Assembly (NCBI RefSeq): GCF_900698955.1 | Contig: NZ_LR217720.1 | Location: 62,001-126,000, forward strand | From: Erwinia_E haradaeae_G | Lineage (GTDB): Bacteria; Pseudomonadota; Gammaproteobacteria; Enterobacterales; Enterobacteriaceae | DNA length: 64,000 nucleotides | Direction: 5' to 3' | Shown here: piece by piece, positions 8,412-17,742 of the stretch | Position numbering within the stretch: the first letter of the stretch is position 1 | Layout of the letters: each line of letters begins with the position of its first letter | Translations under genes and position numbers: made by a program | The notes under the pieces: generated by a model | The model's database searches: none | What the model was told of the DNA's origin: nothing | The model's input: only the letters and a program-made list of their open reading frames with translations

Positions 8412-11267
8412 TTATACAGACAGTATTTTTTGGCGTGTTTCTATGAATTTATCTAGTTTTAATTTGCAGTCTCTTAGGTGTTTTTTTTCTTTAATTATGA
8501 TTGCTTCTGGCGCCATTTTTATAAATTCTTTGTTATCTAGTTTTATATGGATTTTATCTATTGTTAGCTCTAACTTTATAATGGCTTGTGTTACACGATC
8601 TAGTTCCATACTTTTATCCACTAAATCAACTATGGGAATTATTATTTCTGTATCATCTATTAATTGATTAAAGGAAAGAGGGCACTCGGCATTTGTAGAT
8701 AGGATTTTGATTGTTTGTACATGGGATATTGTTTTAATTAAGTCACTATTATCATGTATGCGATTTATTATGCGGGCATTATTAGTGCGAATCAGTAATT
8801 CTAACGGATGAGCTGAAGAGATATGATTTATATTACGTATATTACGTATTGCAATAACTACTCGTTTTATCCACTCCATATCCTCTAAAACTGTATCATT
8901 GACTTGGTTAATAGAGAATTGCGGTACTGGTTGTAGCATAATGGTTTCATCTTTGATGTTTTGGATAATCTTTATCCGCTGCCAAATAGTTTCAGTAATA
9001 AATGGAATAAGTGGATGTGCCAAGCACAATAAGGCTGTTAAGATATTCACGAGGGTGTTACGCGTGCCTCGTAGCTGAGATTTACTACCATTTTGTAGTA
9101 CTGTTTTGGTTAACTCTAGATACCAATCACAGAATTGATTCCATGTAAATTCATACAGAATATTAGCAGCAAGATCAAAACGATACTTTCCTAACGCGTC
9201 ATGCCAATCTTGTACTGTGTAATTAAATTTTGCCAGGATCCAGCGATCAGGTAAAGATAATTCTATCTTACCGCCATAAAAACCACAGTCATAATTTTCG
9301 GTATGCATAAGCACAAATCGACTACCATTCCACAGTTTATTGCAAAAGTGACGGTAACCTTTTAGGCGTTTCATATCCCAGTTAATATCGCGTCCAGTAG
9401 ATGCTAGCGATGCTAAGGTAAAGCGCAGTGCATCGGTTCCGTGTGCCGCTATCCCGTGTGGGAACTGTTTAGTGGTACGCTTACGAATTATATCTGTGAA
9501 TTTGGATTGCATCATATTATTAGTACGTTTTTGGATTAATTCTGTGAGTGAGATACCATCAATCATATCTAGAGGATCAATGATATTTCCCTTGGATTTT
9601 GACATTTTCTGTCCTTCATCGTCTCGGACCAAGCCAGTGATATAAACTATTTTAAATGGTATCTGAGGCTTTCCATTGGTATCTTTTACAAAATGCATAG
9701 TGAGCATAATCATGCGGGCGATCCAGAAAAAGATAATATCAAAACCGCTTACGAGCACATTGGTAGGGTGAAAATTTTTTAACTCTGTAGTATTTTTCGG
9801 CCACCCAAGAGTTGTAAAGGTCCAGAGACTAGAAGAGAACCAAGTATCTAATACATCCATGTCTTGGGTTAGGGTTACACTTTTGTTGAGGTTATACTCT
9901 TTTCGCGCCTCTTCTTCGTCGTTAGCAACATAAACATTTCCAAAGGTATCGTACCAGGCTGGGATACGATGCCCCCACCACAGTTGCCGCGAGATACACC
10001 AATCCTGGATGTTTCGCATCCATGAGAAATACATATTAGCATATTTTTGTGGTACAAATTGAATATCACCTCTTTCCACTGCTTCTATAGCTACCTTTGC
10101 TAAAGGTCGCATACGCACGTACCACTGCGTTGTTAACATCGCTTCTATTACAACACCACTGCGTTCGCCATATGGTATCATGAGATTATGGGGCTGAATA
10201 TCTTCTAGTAACCCTATCCTATGCAGAGTATTGACTATTCGAATTCGAGCCTCATGGCAATCTATATCATGGAAATCTTGTGGAATGTAAGAGTGGTAGA
10301 TATCTGAGCTTTCACCGGTGGCATCGTAAACTTGGGCATGGTTACGAATTTTACCATTTTTTGTGAGGATGTTAATCATTGGCAAATGGTGACGCTGGCC
10401 CACATCATAATCATTGAAATCATGACCTGGCGTGATTTTTACACACCCCGTTCCTGTTTCGATATTGACATGTTTGTCACCAATGATTGGAATACGACGA
10501 TTCAGTATCGGTGTAATTAAGGATTTCCCAATAAGATTTTTATAGCGTATATCTGAGGGATGAACAGCTACTGCAGTATCGCCTAGTATTGTTTCCGGTC
10601 TTGTAGTAGCTACAACTACATACTCTTGATTGATAGAGGTTTTTAAACCGTTAGCAAGCGGATATCGAATATACCACATAGAGCCTTTTTTTTCAATATG
10701 TTCTACTTCTAGGTCGGAAATAGCAGTGCATAGTTTTGGGTCCCAGTTTACTAAACGCTTACCACGGTAGATAAGTTTTTCTTTATACAGATGGATAAAG
10801 ACTTTTTTTACTGCATCAGCGAATCCTTTGTCCATAGTGAATCGTTCACGCTCCCAATCAACAGAGCTACCCAAGCGTCGCATTTGATTGGCAATTGTAT
10901 TTCCAGATTCTTCTTTCCATTGCCATATTTTTTCAACTAAGGCATTACGATCGTAATTTGGTAACGGTGTCTTTTTTTCATGCTCAAGTTTGCGTGTCAC
11001 TAGCATTTGTGTAGCAATCCCTGCATGATCAGTACCTGTTTGCCATAGGGTGTTTTTTCCCTGCATTCGATGATATCGAATCATAGCATCCATGAGTGTT
11101 TGCTGGAAAGCGTGACCCATATGTAAGCTGCCAGTTACATTTGGCGGTGGTATCATAATGCAAAAGTTTTCTTGATGTGGGTGATTACGGGATTTAAAGT
11201 ACCCGTTTTTTTCCCAAATCTTATAAATTTCTTGTTCGATATTTTTTGGATTGTATGTCTTTTCCAT
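8412..11267 (-). CDS. valS: Valine--tRNA ligase
   Basis: A class Ia aminoacyl-tRNA synthetase that charges tRNA-Val. 951 residues, the same as E. coli. The HIGH-type motif reads HMGH at 49-52 inside PPPNVTGSLHMGHAFQ. The editing (CP1) domain follows at about 190-350. KMSKS is intact in GQKMSKSKGN near residue 555. The anticodon-binding domain and C-terminal coiled-coil arm (RKQKILSV end region) are retained. The ATG at 11267 aligns with the E. coli start; no strong Shine-Dalgarno is seen. A tRNA-Leu gene lies upstream on the same strand. No sign of truncation or frameshift over 2.9 kb. Confidence 0.97.
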   Translation of the reverse strand: MEKTYNPKNIEQEIYKIWEKNGYFKSRNHPHQENFCIMIPPPNVTGSLHMGHAFQQTLMDAMIRYHRMQGKNTLWQTGTDHAGIATQMLVTRKLEHEKKTPLPNYDRNALVEKIWQWKEESGNTIANQMRRLGSSVDWERERFTMDKGFADAVKKVFIHLYKEKLIYRGKRLVNWDPKLCTAISDLEVEHIEKKGSMWYIRYPLANGLKTSINQEYVVVATTRPETILGDTAVAVHPSDIRYKNLIGKSLITPILNRRIPIIGDKHVNIETGTGCVKITPGHDFNDYDVGQRHHLPMINILTKNGKIRNHAQVYDATGESSDIYHSYIPQDFHDIDCHEARIRIVNTLHRIGLLEDIQPHNLMIPYGERSGVVIEAMLTTQWYVRMRPLAKVAIEAVERGDIQFVPQKYANMYFSWMRNIQDWCISRQLWWGHRIPAWYDTFGNVYVANDEEEARKEYNLNKSVTLTQDMDVLDTWFSSSLWTFTTLGWPKNTTELKNFHPTNVLVSGFDIIFFWIARMIMLTMHFVKDTNGKPQIPFKIVYITGLVRDDEGQKMSKSKGNIIDPLDMIDGISLTELIQKRTNNMMQSKFTDIIRKRTTKQFPHGIAAHGTDALRFTLASLASTGRDINWDMKRLKGYRHFCNKLWNGSRFVLMHTENYDCGFYGGKIELSLPDRWILAKFNYTVQDWHDALGKYRFDLAANILYEFTWNQFCDWYLELTKTVLQNGSKSQLRGTRNTLVNILTALLCLAHPLIPFITETIWQRIKIIQNIKDETIMLQPVPQFSINQVNDTVLEDMEWIKRVVIAIRNIRNINHISSAHPLELLIRTNNARIINRIHDNSDLIKTISHVQTIKILSTNAECPLSFNQLIDDTEIIIPIVDLVDKSMELDRVTQAIIKLELTIDKIHIKLDNKEFIKMAPEAIIIKEKKHLRDCKLKLDKFIETRQKILSV

Positions 11268-11436
11268 GGTGTTTGTATCTTAGGAAGTGATAGGTGTGGC
11301 TATGTTTTATTCAATGCGATCATCATCAACATGCATTCTGCTTTAGTAATTCTACTTAGATACATATCTATAGTGAATAATTGATGGGTGCGTGTGATGC
11401 AGAGCTCCCTCATCATATAATGAGATTATTGTTTGA

Positions 11437-11521
11437 TGGTGCCGAAGGCCGGAATCGAACCGGCATACCTTGCGGTGGTTGATTTTGAATCAACTGCGTC
11501 TACCAGTTTCGCCACTTCGGC
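11437..11521 (-). tRNA. leuX: tRNA-Leu (anticodon CAA)
   Basis: An 85-nt type II tRNA. The acceptor arm GCCGAAG pairs with CUUCGGC, the anticodon loop is UUCAAAA with anticodon CAA, the variable arm is long, the T arm is GCCGGTTCGATTCCGGC, and CCA is encoded (complement of 11437-11439). It closely matches E. coli leuX and reads UUG codons. Confidence 0.95.
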
Positions 11522-12548
11522 TATTTAGAGGGCATAGATACATTGAGTACTTTTATATCGTATTATTTTTTTCTTCTTGCTGCAACTGAATTTGACACTC
11601 TTTCTGCTGATTATGAATGAATAATATCTGTACTTGCAAGATGTAAAAGATTATTAAGAATGTTTAAGAGCGACTCTGATGGATAAGTTTAAGGTCCGGT
11701 TCTAACTATAGGCCTCTCTATTAATTTTAACCATCATCAAGACGAGGTTTATGTAAGAGTGGGATATGAGATGGTCGTTTTTACTATCAATTAGGTTGAA
11801 AGAAGTTTTCATGAAAGTGCCATACTCAATTATTGGATGTTAAGGTGTATGTAATCATGAGTGATATCGATGTACAGAAAACTATCATATTGTTTGTATG
11901 TAACCGATTGATAGAAGTGACAGTGAGCTCATTAGGTGGTAGCTATCGAAACACATGAATAATTTTTCGAGTATTTGTGTGACAAATGCAGCATGAAGAA
12001 TTCAGTTAGTAGGATGACGGGTGATTTTATGCTAAATATTATCGAGCAATCAGAGCGTGCATGTTTTTTTCATAGATAAGCATCAGGGTGCGTAATTATT
12101 CAGTAATCTGTATTATAAAAATCTAGTGTATAGTCACATAATAAAATTATATTGAATGCGTTCTTTCTGAGAATCATTGTTATTTAGGATGTAAAGAGGT
12201 TCATAAAGATTGGAGAAGAGACTGCTATCGGTAAAAATGTTTTGTGTTTTTTTTAATGAGATTACCTCTATTTATCAGATGCAATAGGATGGAGTAGATG
12301 TGTGTATAGCAGACCTTAGAATGACAATGCTCTATTTGTACAGAAGAGCTATTGACTGATAATCGATGAGATAGCGCACCTATAAGAGCATTCATTTTTC
12401 ACCAAGCTTGCACAGACGTTGTGCATCCAATATTTAGAGCACATGGTGATCTCATAACCTACTTCTCTTATACTTTTTATGCGTTTTTCTCGTTATTGCT
12501 ATCCTCAACTTATGTCCTTGTGAGTGTTGGTAACAATAATGGTATTTT

Positions 12549-12586
12549 TTATAAATAGATATTAGATTTATAAATAGATGTTAGAT
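12549..12586. repeat. 19-bp tandem duplication
   Basis: Two adjacent copies, 12549-12567 and 12568-12586, of TTATAAATAGATATTAGAT. The second has G instead of A at one position. A typical replication-slippage product in AT-rich non-coding DNA. Confidence 0.85.
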
Positions 12587-12782
12587 GAAATTTAAAAAAT
12601 GCATGTTGGTAGACCATGGTTATTTTATTGTAAACAAACCTTTACAGGCTTATGATGCATATTTCATGTATTTTTTTGCTTTTATTCAGATAAGCGCTTG
12701 ATATTAGTGATGGCTTTGTAACATGATCACAATCATTCCTGATACTAATGCAGATATATCATTATATTGATTCTTATAAGTT

Positions 12783-12842
12783 ATCTCTATCTCTATCTCT
12801 ATCTCTATCTCTATCTCTATCTCTATCTCTATCTCTATCTCT
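12783..12842. repeat. Hexanucleotide microsatellite (ATCTCT)x10
   Basis: Ten perfect uninterrupted copies of ATCTCT. On the plus strand the tract is pure pyrimidine except for one A per unit, and read in frame it encodes alternating Ser-Leu. No gene starts within 600 bases, so a phase-variable coding role is not supported. Confidence 0.97.
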
Positions 12843-13263
12843 TTGCGAGACTATTTTAAAATTAATAGGGATAAACCGATGTATTTTGTATTTTTGTTGC
12901 AATATCGTCATTCTATGTTTACTGCAATATTACTTAGTAATGTTACATAAAATTACTAACATATAGTATATGGCACAGGATCGATCATGAGAGTATAAAT
13001 GATATTGTCGTGTTATTTAAAAATAATTTTCTAATGTTCAGTATGTTATTCTATAGCATTAAATGCCTGAGAGTAGAAAATAGACTAGTTATGACCATAA
13101 TCTGTATATTAGAAGTAATATACTGGTACTTACCTTGAGGCGCTGGATTTAGCAAAGAGAAATATACGAAATATGATGTCATGTTTTTTATTCCTTTATG
13201 TTTGACACACTGACAACCATCTCAAGTAGACATTCGATATGGTTTTAAAGACATGATTACTAT

Positions 13264-13289
13264 ATACCTCCATGTGTATATGGAGGTAT
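13264..13289. other. Hairpin with 10-bp perfect stem upstream of fieF
   Basis: Arms ATACCTCCAT (13264-13273) and ATGGAGGTAT (13280-13289) with a 6-nt loop GTGTAT, about 180 bases before fieF. No T-run follows directly. It could be a terminator left from a lost upstream gene or a regulatory structure; near chance level in such DNA. Confidence 0.35.
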
Positions 13290-13466
13290 GATGATCTTAT
13301 TTTAGGGATTTTTAAGTTTATTCGTAGTTAAGATGGAGTGCTTTCAGTAGATGTTTTTAGTCATTATAAGATTATTAAATATTCAAAGTGTGTTGTATCT
13401 TCCTTTTGGATAAGAATAACTAGTTATATATATAAATAGTTTTTATGAAATTGGTGGGTAGCCGCT

Positions 13467-14363
13467 ATGCATATAAAATACACAAGAAAGGTTTTTACGG
13501 CGGCCATAGCGGCTACAATGCTTGCTTTTTTTTTGCTGATAATGAAAATTTGTGCGTGGTGGTACACTGGATCGGTGAGTGTATTAGCTGCTTTAGTTGA
13601 TTCATTAGTTGATATCGCAGCTTCGTTAACCAATCTGTTAGTAGTACGCTATGCCATGCAGCCAGCTGATGCTGAGCATACATTTGGTCACGGTAAAGCG
13701 GAGTCTCTCGCGGTGCTGGCTCAAAGCATGTTTATCTGTGGCTCGGCTATTTTTCTATTTTTAACAGGTTTGCAGAATATTGTTTCTCCTCAAGAACTTA
13801 AGGCGCCTTTAGTATTAATTGTAGTCACTGTAATCTCTCTATTGTCTACATTAGTTCTAGTAACCTTTCAGCGTTGGATCGTGCATCAGACTCAGAGTCA
13901 ATCTATACGCGCAGATATGTTACATTACCAATCAGATGTGGTTATGAATAGCGCTATTTTATTAGCAATAGCTTTAAGTTGGTATGGTTTTTATTGGGCT
14001 GATGCATTTTGTGCGTTGAATATTGGTTTATGGATTTTATACTCTGCATGGCGTATGGCCCATGAGGCTATTCAGATCTTACTAGATCGTGCTTTACCTA
14101 TTGCAGAACATCAGGCTATTGTGAATATTGTATCCGCGTGGCCTGGTATACGTGGCGCGCACGATATTCGTACTCGTCAATCTGGTCCCACGCGTTTTAT
14201 TCAGTTTCATTTAGAAATGGACGATGAATTACCATTATTAGCAGCACATACGCTATCTGATCAAATTGAACAAGCTTTATTAGATAAGTTTCCTGGTTCT
14301 GATGTCCTTATCCATCAGGACCCTTGTTCTGTCGTAGCTCAAGAGCACAAAGGTACACGTTAA
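13467..14363 (+). CDS. fieF: Ferrous-iron/zinc efflux pump FieF (cation diffusion facilitator)
   Basis: A dimeric inner-membrane CDF transporter that exports Fe2+/Zn2+ in exchange for protons. 298 residues versus 300 in E. coli. Six membrane segments are followed by a cytosolic domain from about residue 210. The transport-site ligands are all present: D45 and D49 in LVDSLVDIAAS, H153 and D157 in LHYQSDVVMN. The cytosolic domain keeps HDIRTRQSGPTRFIQFHLEM and the ending GSDVLIHQDPCSVV. The ATG at 13467 follows GGTGGG, a usable ribosome site. pfkA comes next, as in E. coli. Retaining a metal exporter suggests that iron or zinc load still matters in this cell. Confidence 0.95.
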   Translation: MHIKYTRKVFTAAIAATMLAFFLLIMKICAWWYTGSVSVLAALVDSLVDIAASLTNLLVVRYAMQPADAEHTFGHGKAESLAVLAQSMFICGSAIFLFLTGLQNIVSPQELKAPLVLIVVTVISLLSTLVLVTFQRWIVHQTQSQSIRADMLHYQSDVVMNSAILLAIALSWYGFYWADAFCALNIGLWILYSAWRMAHEAIQILLDRALPIAEHQAIVNIVSAWPGIRGAHDIRTRQSGPTRFIQFHLEMDDELPLLAAHTLSDQIEQALLDKFPGSDVLIHQDPCSVVAQEHKGTR

Positions 14364-14729
14364 AAAATAGAAGTATTCTATAAGTAATATGTATCTTATA
14401 TGTTGTAGAGCTTTATCAGTGGAGTTGGAAGTAACAAGTGGTAAGTCAGCAGTTACTGAATGCAGGTAGAAAAATATATTATGAAGCGATATGAGAAACA
14501 TAAAATATAATATCAATTATATTGTGACCTCATGCTGAACAATAATATTGACCATATGATACTTTGGTGTAATGAGTGCTATGTAGTGGAAAGTTAAATT
14601 TATTAAAGTTTAATTTATGGAAGTTTTAGCATTTTTGCTATTGTGATTTTTCTTACGTTGATAAAGCATTATTGTGTATTAAGTTTTTGAAATATGCGTA
14701 TTTTTGTATCAATGAGTGGAGAGGTTTGG
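14364..14729. other. fieF-pfkA spacer
   Basis: 366 bp, AT-rich. No gene, long repeat or strong hairpin seen. pfkA probably has its own promoter here, but I cannot fix its boxes. Confidence 0.5.
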
Positions 14730-15692
14730 ATGATCAATAAAATTGGTATACTAACTAGCGGCGGCGATGCTCCGGGTATGAATGCGGCTATTCGTGGTGT
14801 TGTCCGTACTAGTGTTAGTGAAGGTCTAGAGATTTTTGGTATTTATGATGGTTATCTAGGACTTTATGAAAACAGGATGATCAAGCTTGATCGCTATAGT
14901 GTATCAGATATTATTAATCGTGGTGGAACATTTTTAGGATCTGCGCGGTTTCCAAGCTTCCGATTTAAAGATGTACGTAATGTTTCAGTCAGCAATATGA
15001 AAAAACGCGGTATAGACGCTCTAGTCGTAATTGGTGGTGATGGTTCGTATATGGGGGCTAAATCTTTAGCGGAAATAGGTTTTCCGTGCATAACGTTGCC
15101 AGGTACCATTGATAATGATGTTCCCGGTACTGATTATACGATTGGGTATTTTACCGCATTAGAAACTATAGTTGAAGCTATGGACAGATTACGTGATACC
15201 TCATCCTCTCACCAACGTATTTCTATTGTAGAAGTAATGGGGCGATACTGTGGCGATCTAACTTTAGCGGCTGCAATTGCGGGTGGTTGTGAATTAATTG
15301 TCTTGCCGGAAATCCCTGAGACACGTGAAGGATTGGTTCGTGAGATTCAAGATGGACTGGCTAAAGGAAAAAAACATGCAATTGTAGCTATTACAGAACA
15401 TATTTGTGATATTAATCAGTTAGCTAGGTATATTGCACAAGAAACTCAAAGAGAAACACGTGTTACTGTGTTGGGACATATTCAAAGAGGCGGCGTGCCA
15501 GTGGCTTACGATCGTATTTTAGCATCAAGAATGGGCGCTTATGCAACTGAATTACTCTTAAAGGGTTGTTTCGGGTGTTGTATTGGGATTCAAAATGACA
15601 AAATGGTACATCATAATCTTGTGGACACTTGTGAACGCATCAGGCGTCCATTTAAACGTGATTGGTTAGATATTGCTAAAAAGTTATATTGA
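14730..15692 (+). CDS. pfkA: ATP-dependent 6-phosphofructokinase isozyme 1
   Basis: Phosphorylates fructose 6-phosphate to fructose 1,6-bisphosphate, the committed step of glycolysis. From the ATG at 14730 the protein is 320 residues, exactly the E. coli PfkA length, beginning MINKIGILTSGGDAPGMN. An upstream in-frame ATG at 14694 would add 12 residues without homology. The GAGAGG just before 14730 supports the shorter start. ATP-binding IGGDGS lies at 101-106, catalytic TIDND at 126-130, substrate-binding MGRYCGD near 170, and the effector-site region VLGHIQRGG near 245. Glycolysis therefore appears active. Follows fieF as in E. coli. Confidence 0.95.
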   Translation: MINKIGILTSGGDAPGMNAAIRGVVRTSVSEGLEIFGIYDGYLGLYENRMIKLDRYSVSDIINRGGTFLGSARFPSFRFKDVRNVSVSNMKKRGIDALVVIGGDGSYMGAKSLAEIGFPCITLPGTIDNDVPGTDYTIGYFTALETIVEAMDRLRDTSSSHQRISIVEVMGRYCGDLTLAAAIAGGCELIVLPEIPETREGLVREIQDGLAKGKKHAIVAITEHICDINQLARYIAQETQRETRVTVLGHIQRGGVPVAYDRILASRMGAYATELLLKGCFGCCIGIQNDKMVHHNLVDTCERIRRPFKRDWLDIAKKLY

Positions 15693-16854
15693 TTAATTAT
15701 CATACCATTTTTGTAAGGGGAATTTTCTCATTAAGAAAGACTCAATTTTAGCTATTTTGTGATCTTGTCCGTTGACACATTCTACTCTTGTTATACTAAA
15801 AATTTTCATTACAATATTTACGCGTTTTATCACTGGCATATTAAGATTTTGTAAGATAATGGAGCTTTACTGTCTTTGTAAATGTTTGCATAAGCAGAAA
15901 GACTTACATGCAACTACTTTGTATAAAAGACGACTAAAATAAGTGGCTGTATAGACGTAGTGATATCATCTAAATGATAGAATGTGGTTATTTTACTCAC
16001 GCATGATAATATACTATTTTATCATAAGTGCAATGTATGAAATGATCTTCATTTAAATGAAGATACATGATCGTATATATATCAAGTGGATATATAGTAT
16101 TGACATATATTATATGTGTATTGAATAAAATTGAATTTTTTAGAGGTTATAATTGTTATACAAATTTTTTATCATATCCAATAAAGAGTTTATGTGATAG
16201 ACACTTACTGGAGTTTTTTATATTAGGAGATGGTGTATATGAAAAACTAATGTATGTATATATAGAAAAACGTGGAATAAAAGTATTCCCTCTGATGTGT
16301 GATGCACATTATAACCCATAAATAAAGGATATTAGTAGAAAACAATTCGTAGAGGATTTAGTGATATTCTGTTTAATATGCGTGTATATTTTCAGGTTAG
16401 TTATAGTATAATTAATGAGTATAAGTGATAACTGGTATGCGTATCTGACTAGTATTGATAATGATCGGCTGTTTTTTACAGTGTGACGTAAAGCACCTAT
16501 AAGAGATTTACGTTAATAGATTAAAAATTATAAGAGTGTTAGGAGAATGCTTCTCTATTTCTATAGATATTATATTTGTAATAGAGTAAAGTTCTCTAGG
16601 GCTATTATAGACTATTTTAATACATTGGCGGTATTAATAAGGTTATTTTACTAGACAGAGGAATCCGAACGCTAGAACATATAAACATCGTAATGTCACT
16701 AAAATATTATATATATATTGTATAATATTATTAGATCAAAAAATCCATGTATCTTTCTTGTGACATTTCATCGAGAAGAGACAAGGTTCATAAGATTAAG
16801 ATGTATTACAATGTTCTATACGCAACGATCGTGTGTCTAGTTTTGGATTTCTGT
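15693..16854. other. Non-coding region between convergent pfkA and cysE
   Basis: About 1.16 kb. It contains a perfect 20-bp palindrome (16045-16064), a 7-bp inverted repeat ACGTAAA/TTTACGT (16486-16492 and 16507-16513), and an 84-codon open frame (16067-16321) with no recognisable similarity or ribosome site. I regard the open frame as chance or a highly decayed remnant. Confidence 0.55.
16045..16064. repeat. Perfect 20-bp palindrome
   Basis: Arms ATCTTCAT and ATGAAGAT flank TTAA, so the whole 20 bp is self-complementary. Located about 350 bp past pfkA. Function unknown: it could be a protein-binding site, a hairpin, or chance in AT-rich DNA. Confidence 0.6.
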
Positions 16855-17679
16855 TTATATTCCGTCACCAAATTCAAATCCTGGAAATCCTTGGTTAAAA
16901 TGTTTATCGATTGTAATTTTGTGTATGTTATTATTGTTTTTTTTGCTTATAATACTCGCTGGGACACCGGCGACAGTTGTATGAGGAGGCACTGGTTGTA
17001 GCACTACTGCGCCTGCCCCTATCTTAGCTCGATGTCCTATTTCAATATTACCAAGGATCTTAGCACCTGCGCCAATCATCACCCACTCATGGATTTTGGG
17101 ATGACGATCTCCGCTGTCTTTACCAGTACCTCCAAGCGTAACTGATTGCAGAATTGAAACATTATCTGCAACAATTGCAGTCTCGCCAATAACAATACCA
17201 GTAGCATGATCCAACATTATGCCGCGGCCAAGTTGTGCTGCGGGGTGAATGTCAACAGCAAACGAGGTGGAAGTTTGATTTTGAAGGTAGATAGCAAGGT
17301 CACGACGACCGGTATTCCACAGCCAGTTGGTAATACGATAAGCCTGTAAGGCGTGGAATCCCTTTAAGTATAGTATTGGTGTAGAATACTTATCAACTGT
17401 GGGATCACGGTGACGTGTGGCATAAATATCATAGGCAGCGGATACAATCATAGATGGATCGTGATAATATGCATCTTGTATTATTTCACGTAAAGTAGTC
17501 GCTGGTATAATGGCGTTAGCTAGTTTATTAGATAACATATAACTTAAGGCAGGACCAAGATCATTATGTTGTAATAGTGTGGTACGATAAAAGCTGCTGA
17601 GCATTGGTTCGGCTTCGGATAGCTTATGCGTTTCTGTTCTAATGTGATCCCAGATCTGTTTAGGTTCTATATATAGCAT
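16855..17679 (-). CDS. cysE: Serine O-acetyltransferase
   Basis: Makes O-acetylserine from serine and acetyl-CoA, the first step of cysteine synthesis. A hexameric left-handed beta-helix enzyme. I choose the ATG at 17679 (274 residues, E. coli 273) over an ATG 30 bases upstream, because GGGAG lies 9 bases before it and it fits the E. coli N-terminus. Catalytic D143 and H158 are present in VDIHPAAQLGRGIMLDHATG, followed by hexapeptide repeats (165-245). The cysteine-site arginines and aspartate R89, R91, D92 are kept. The C-terminus ends FEFGDGI, the tail that docks into CysK. Ile257 occupies the position of E. coli Met256, a known feedback-control site. Third gene of secB-gpsA-cysE. Confidence 0.95.
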   Translation of the reverse strand: MLYIEPKQIWDHIRTETHKLSEAEPMLSSFYRTTLLQHNDLGPALSYMLSNKLANAIIPATTLREIIQDAYYHDPSMIVSAAYDIYATRHRDPTVDKYSTPILYLKGFHALQAYRITNWLWNTGRRDLAIYLQNQTSTSFAVDIHPAAQLGRGIMLDHATGIVIGETAIVADNVSILQSVTLGGTGKDSGDRHPKIHEWVMIGAGAKILGNIEIGHRAKIGAGAVVLQPVPPHTTVAGVPASIISKKNNNNIHKITIDKHFNQGFPGFEFGDGI

Positions 17680-17742
17680 CACTACTTTCTCCCAATAAAA
17701 CTTTGGCACCCTCCGCTATTGATGTTGACTCAGTAGCTTTAT

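Larger units (their letters stand above)
11522..13466. other. Large non-coding desert with tandem repeats
   Basis: About 1.9 kb with no gene I can recognise between tRNA-Leu and fieF. It holds a 19-bp tandem duplication (12549-12586), a ten-unit ATCTCT microsatellite (12783-12842) and a 10-bp-stem hairpin (13264-13289). In E. coli the cpx genes lie upstream of fieF; I see no readable trace of them. A 72-codon open frame across the microsatellite encodes a Ser-Leu repeat and is not considered a gene. Confidence 0.6.

Noticed and set aside
12748..12966. 72-codon open frame with a Ser-Leu repeat
   Set aside because: The frame exists only because the ATCTCT repeat has no stops. No ribosome site and no similarity outside the repeat.
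16067..16321. 84-codon open frame after pfkA
   Set aside because: No recognisable similarity, no ribosome site, and composition like the surrounding desert.
12376..16505. Shared 13-mer GCACCTATAAGAG at 12376 and 16493
   Set aside because: Repeats of 13 bases are expected by chance in this much AT-rich DNA.
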